Origin: BOG-908 sp963692875
Lineage (GTDB): Bacteria; Pseudomonadota; Alphaproteobacteria; Acetobacterales; Acetobacteraceae
DNA length: 64,000 nucleotides
Assembly (NCBI GenBank): GCA_965198755.1
Contig: OZ240673.1
Location: 2,418,001-2,482,000 of the forward strand
Reading direction: 5' to 3'
Position numbers and translations under genes: made by a program. Positions 61,696 to 64,000 of the stretch are shown piece after piece. Each line of letters opens with the position of its first letter. Position 1 is the stretch's first letter. Under the pieces are notes generated by a model, which worked only from the letters and a program-made list of their open reading frames with translations, made no database searches and was not told the origin of the DNA.

Positions 61696-61884
61696 TTATA
61701 CCAGTTGGCGTTGATGCTGACTCGATGAAAGCAAGCAGTCCTTTTTTGAAAAAAAGGACCAAAAAACTTTTGACTCCGCTGTCGCGCGCTCCGCGACAGC
61801 TGAGTCAAAAGTTTTTTGCTTCTTTTTTCAAAAAAGAACTCCTTGCTTGCTTGGGACGGTCAACCTTCAGGCCGGCTGGTATTA
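61696..61884. repeat. Intergenic repeat E30 (most complete copy, with terminal inverted repeats)
   Basis: Left terminus TTATACCAGTTGGCG...CTGAC (61696-61721) is nearly the inverse of the right terminus GTCAACC...CCGGCTGGTATTA (61859-61884): about 26 bp with roughly 70% matches. Inside are an F-type arm, a short central stem CCGCTGTCGCGCG/CGCGACAGC and a right arm ending CTTGCTTGC. Two GANTC sites (GACTC, GAGTC). It lies in the phage-like block between tail genes; the rest of the 61517-62083 gap shows no gene. Confidence 0.85.
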
Positions 61885-62083
61885 CCCATTCAATAGTCAG
61901 AAGGCTGTAGTTCTGCTTCGCGAAAACTCGCTACATCGAACGGCATGAGTCGCAATGGACAGGCTTGCCGGCCAATACATGCCTCGTATGCGCGCTGCAG
62001 GGCCGAAAATCGTCCTGCCTGTTTCGCAGAGGCGTAGTCCCGCTCTAGTTTTGAACGGAACGCTAAGCGTTGTTTCGCTACGC

Positions 62084-62566
62084 TCAGCTCGTGGTAAGCG
62101 GAGTATCCGCCTGGTCGGTCAGTGGCGCACCTGTCTGCTCGGTGATTTCGGTCCCGAACGGGGCGGGCGTTGAAAGGGTGAGCACGGGAAGGCCGATCGT
62201 GCGTGACAACGTCCGCCCACTATTTGTCGTCACCACGACGGTGACGCCGTACGTCGTGCCAGAAAAGCCTCCGCTCAACCAAACTACCGCGCGATCTCCG
62301 TCTACCCGCGTCGAGTCGACAACTAGATCGCCTGTCGCGTTAGGAGAGGTTGCGACATCAAGCGTCGCGATCGTGTCTCCAGTGTCGCCCGCAAGCGCTC
62401 TAGAGAAGTCGACGACGTAGTCCAGCGTGTCACCCGGATCTTTCACCGGCCAAGAAAGCGGCGTCGGAAATGTCTGCCACGTTCCTCGAGGAAAGGGACC
62501 GAACCCATCCGGTGTCACGACGCGCGCGGTGCTCGACTGCCATACAAACTGCGCCGGCGTTCCCAT
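62084..62566 (-). CDS. Phage-like structural protein with an Ig-like domain
   Basis: 160 residues from the ATG at 62566 (GAGGAG upstream). WQSSTARVVTPDGFGPF and a C-terminal beta-sandwich (TIATLDVATSPNATGDLVVD; VVWLSGGFSGTTYGVTVVVT) resemble Ig-like repeats in phage fibre/decoration proteins. It lies between the two fibre genes. Confidence 0.6.
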   Translation of the reverse strand: MGTPAQFVWQSSTARVVTPDGFGPFPRGTWQTFPTPLSWPVKDPGDTLDYVVDFSRALAGDTGDTIATLDVATSPNATGDLVVDSTRVDGDRAVVWLSGGFSGTTYGVTVVVTTNSGRTLSRTIGLPVLTLSTPAPFGTEITEQTGAPLTDQADTPLTTS

Positions 62567-62623
62567 AGCAACACTCCTCAACCCATCAACAGAAACGCCG
62601 GCGCTCCCTCAACCTCCACAAGC

Positions 62624-63871
62624 TTACCATTCCACGAGCACGAGACCCGGTCCGCCTTGCCCGCCGAGACCGCTTCCAACGCCACCAGAAGCGCCACTGC
62701 CCGGCCCCACACCATTTCGTCCGTTGGTGGACGCCGACACGGCGCCGCCGACCTGCGCGCCACCGACGCTGCCCTGCGAGCCGCCGCCCGCCCCGCTTAG
62801 AAAAAAGCCGTTGATGTTGACCGCATCGCCGCCGCCGCCGCCGGGCACGACGAGCCCGGACCCTGCGCCCAAGGCGCCACTCGCCCCGCCTACACCCGCC
62901 GTGTTCGAGCTGCCGCTCACCCCGCCTGCTCCCCCGCCAGCCGAAGCAACACTGCCGAAACTGGACGTACTCCCTGAGGTGCTGGCGCCAGCGCCTCCGC
63001 TCCCGACCGACACCTCTAAAGTCTGGCCCGGAGTCACGTTGTAGAAGCCTTCACTGTAGCCACCACCCGCACCGCCGCCGCCTGCCCCGCCGAACCCGTT
63101 GCCACCGGCACCACCTCCGCCCCAGATCCGAAGCTTCACCGCGCCAACACCGGAGGGAACCGTCCAAACACCCTGGTTTGTGGGTTGAAAAACAGCAAGA
63201 TTGTGCGTGCCAGGCGTGAGTTGCGGCAATTTCCAATTCACGAAGGGTGCCGTTGGAAGTGTCGTGATGTTGGCGGCAGTGACAGCTTGCTGCCCGTAAG
63301 TTACGTCAACAACAAACAGCCCTACCCAACCAGCATCCACCGCCGGCACGTTCTGTCCGCCGATCGCCACTGCCGGACCTGGCTTCAGCGCGAGTTGCAC
63401 CGTCTGCAGCCGCTCGGTCATCTGCACCCCGCCATCATTGCCGAGACCGCTGAACGGCACTGCTGGGTTCTGAGTATTGTAATAGGGTAGGACCGTGGCT
63501 CCAGCATCCGCCTCGAGCAGGCTGGCTTCTATCAAGTAGCTTATCACTTGGCCGGAGGCCGTCGGCGCGGACAATGCGAAGCTCGTGCTCTTGGTGTTGA
63601 CGCCGATCTTCACAAGCGGGTTCGTGGGCAAAGCCGGAAGCGATCCGTAAGCGGTTGCATCTATGACACTGAACTGAGTGATGCTTCCCGGTCCCACGGT
63701 GACCGACATAGAAGTCGGCTGTGTCGGTGTGCATGCCAGTCCGTCGACTACGCTCGACGTGCCGAGCACCATTTGCGCCAGGTATCCGAGTGCCACCATG
63801 GTGTTGCGTTGTGCGCTCAACAAGTCGGTGTCGAGCGGGATGCTGCCGGGATAGACGATCTGACGATCCAT
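62624..63871 (-). CDS. Phage-like tail fibre with glycine-rich C-terminal domain
   Basis: 415 residues. An N-terminal MDRQIVYPGSIPLDTDLLSA segment, middle beta domains (VKIGVNTKSTSFALSAPTAS), and a C-terminal Gly-rich region after VWTVPSGVGAVKLRIWGGGG (about residues 250-415), the pattern of a glycine-rich fibre tip that forms polyglycine helices. It starts at ATG 63871; the upstream gene ends 62 bp before. Confidence 0.8.
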   Translation of the reverse strand: MDRQIVYPGSIPLDTDLLSAQRNTMVALGYLAQMVLGTSSVVDGLACTPTQPTSMSVTVGPGSITQFSVIDATAYGSLPALPTNPLVKIGVNTKSTSFALSAPTASGQVISYLIEASLLEADAGATVLPYYNTQNPAVPFSGLGNDGGVQMTERLQTVQLALKPGPAVAIGGQNVPAVDAGWVGLFVVDVTYGQQAVTAANITTLPTAPFVNWKLPQLTPGTHNLAVFQPTNQGVWTVPSGVGAVKLRIWGGGGAGGNGFGGAGGGGAGGGYSEGFYNVTPGQTLEVSVGSGGAGASTSGSTSSFGSVASAGGGAGGVSGSSNTAGVGGASGALGAGSGLVVPGGGGGDAVNINGFFLSGAGGGSQGSVGGAQVGGAVSASTNGRNGVGPGSGASGGVGSGLGGQGGPGLVLVEW

Positions 63872-63933
63872 TTGCAATCACAACCTTCTACTTGAAAACG
63901 ACCGGTTAGGCTATGTGACCAGCCGTGCGCCGT

Positions 63934-64000
63934 CTAACCCACCACTTGCAGCCAAGCGACGTATCCTGCTGGAAGAACCGACGCTGCCGACGCGTAGATC
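63934..64000 (-). CDS. C-terminal end of a phage-like protein (5' part outside the window)
   Basis: About 20 codons are visible: IYASAASVLPAGYVAWLQVV then Gly and TAG at 63934-63936. The ending PAGYVAWLQVV is common in phage baseplate/tail-fibre-adjacent proteins. Too short to assign further. Confidence 0.5.
   Translation of the reverse strand, partial: IYASAASVLPAGYVAWLQVVG

Overview
The window is high-GC DNA from an alphaproteobacterium, most likely Acetobacteraceae/Rhodospirillales. The basis is the gene order ruvB / ybgC-tolQRAB-pal / cpoB-tilS-ftsH-folP-glmM-thiD, a CcrM-type GANTC methyltransferase, a probable MmgR/suhB-type small RNA, and the character of the metabolic genes. Species cannot be named from sequence reading alone.

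Layout. 1-4260 (minus): an RND efflux permease (cut by the window edge), its adaptor, and a degenerate lytic transglycosylase. 4335-5904: a small RNA, a Flp pilin remnant, N-formylglutamate amidohydrolase and tRNA-Val(GAC). 6190-7236 (plus): a sulfotransferase-like gene. 7690-24903 (minus): a long housekeeping block, phzF-thiD-glmM-folP-ftsH-tilS-cpoB and pal-tolBARQ-ybgC, broken by one opposite-strand S53 peptidase gene. 25337-32058: accessory genes around ruvB, including a broken TetR regulator and three SDR genes. 32955-41480 (plus): redox operons (cytochrome b plus Mo-cofactor oxidoreductase; GMC oxidoreductase-DoxX-cupin; SMP-30-VOC) and a large membrane protein. 41595-43480: ispG and a Phd/VapC toxin-antitoxin pair. 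43858-49874: tyrosine/histidine pathway genes (tyrC-hisC), XdhC-type maturation proteins and a molybdopterin-binding/nucleotidyltransferase fusion. 50050-57929: small secreted proteins, RidA, an esterase-SDR pair, ccrM, an S24 repressor-like protein and an MFS transporter. 58014-64000 (minus): a prophage-like tail-fibre/lysis remnant that leaves the window.

The dominant unusual feature is a family of about 30 intergenic repeats (here E1-E30), roughly one per 2 kb, occupying most of the larger gaps. A full copy is about 130-190 bp. It is an imperfect inverted repeat with an outer stem (GCAAGCG/CGCTTGC), two AT-rich side hairpins near its ends (the F arm, GGTTCTTTTTT/AAAAAAGAACC, and the R arm, CTTCTTTTTC/GAAAAAGAAG), and a GC-rich central stem (GCTGTCGCGG/CCGCGACAGC). 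Both strands would fold into a cruciform or cloverleaf shape. The best preserved copy, E30, also has about 26-bp terminal inverted repeats beginning TWATACCAG, which suggests a MITE origin. Copies sit directly against stop codons and start codons, supply some stop or start codons, separate genes within operons, and within same-strand operons nearly always point the same way relative to transcription. They explain most of the spurious reading frames with Lys/Phe-rich ends.
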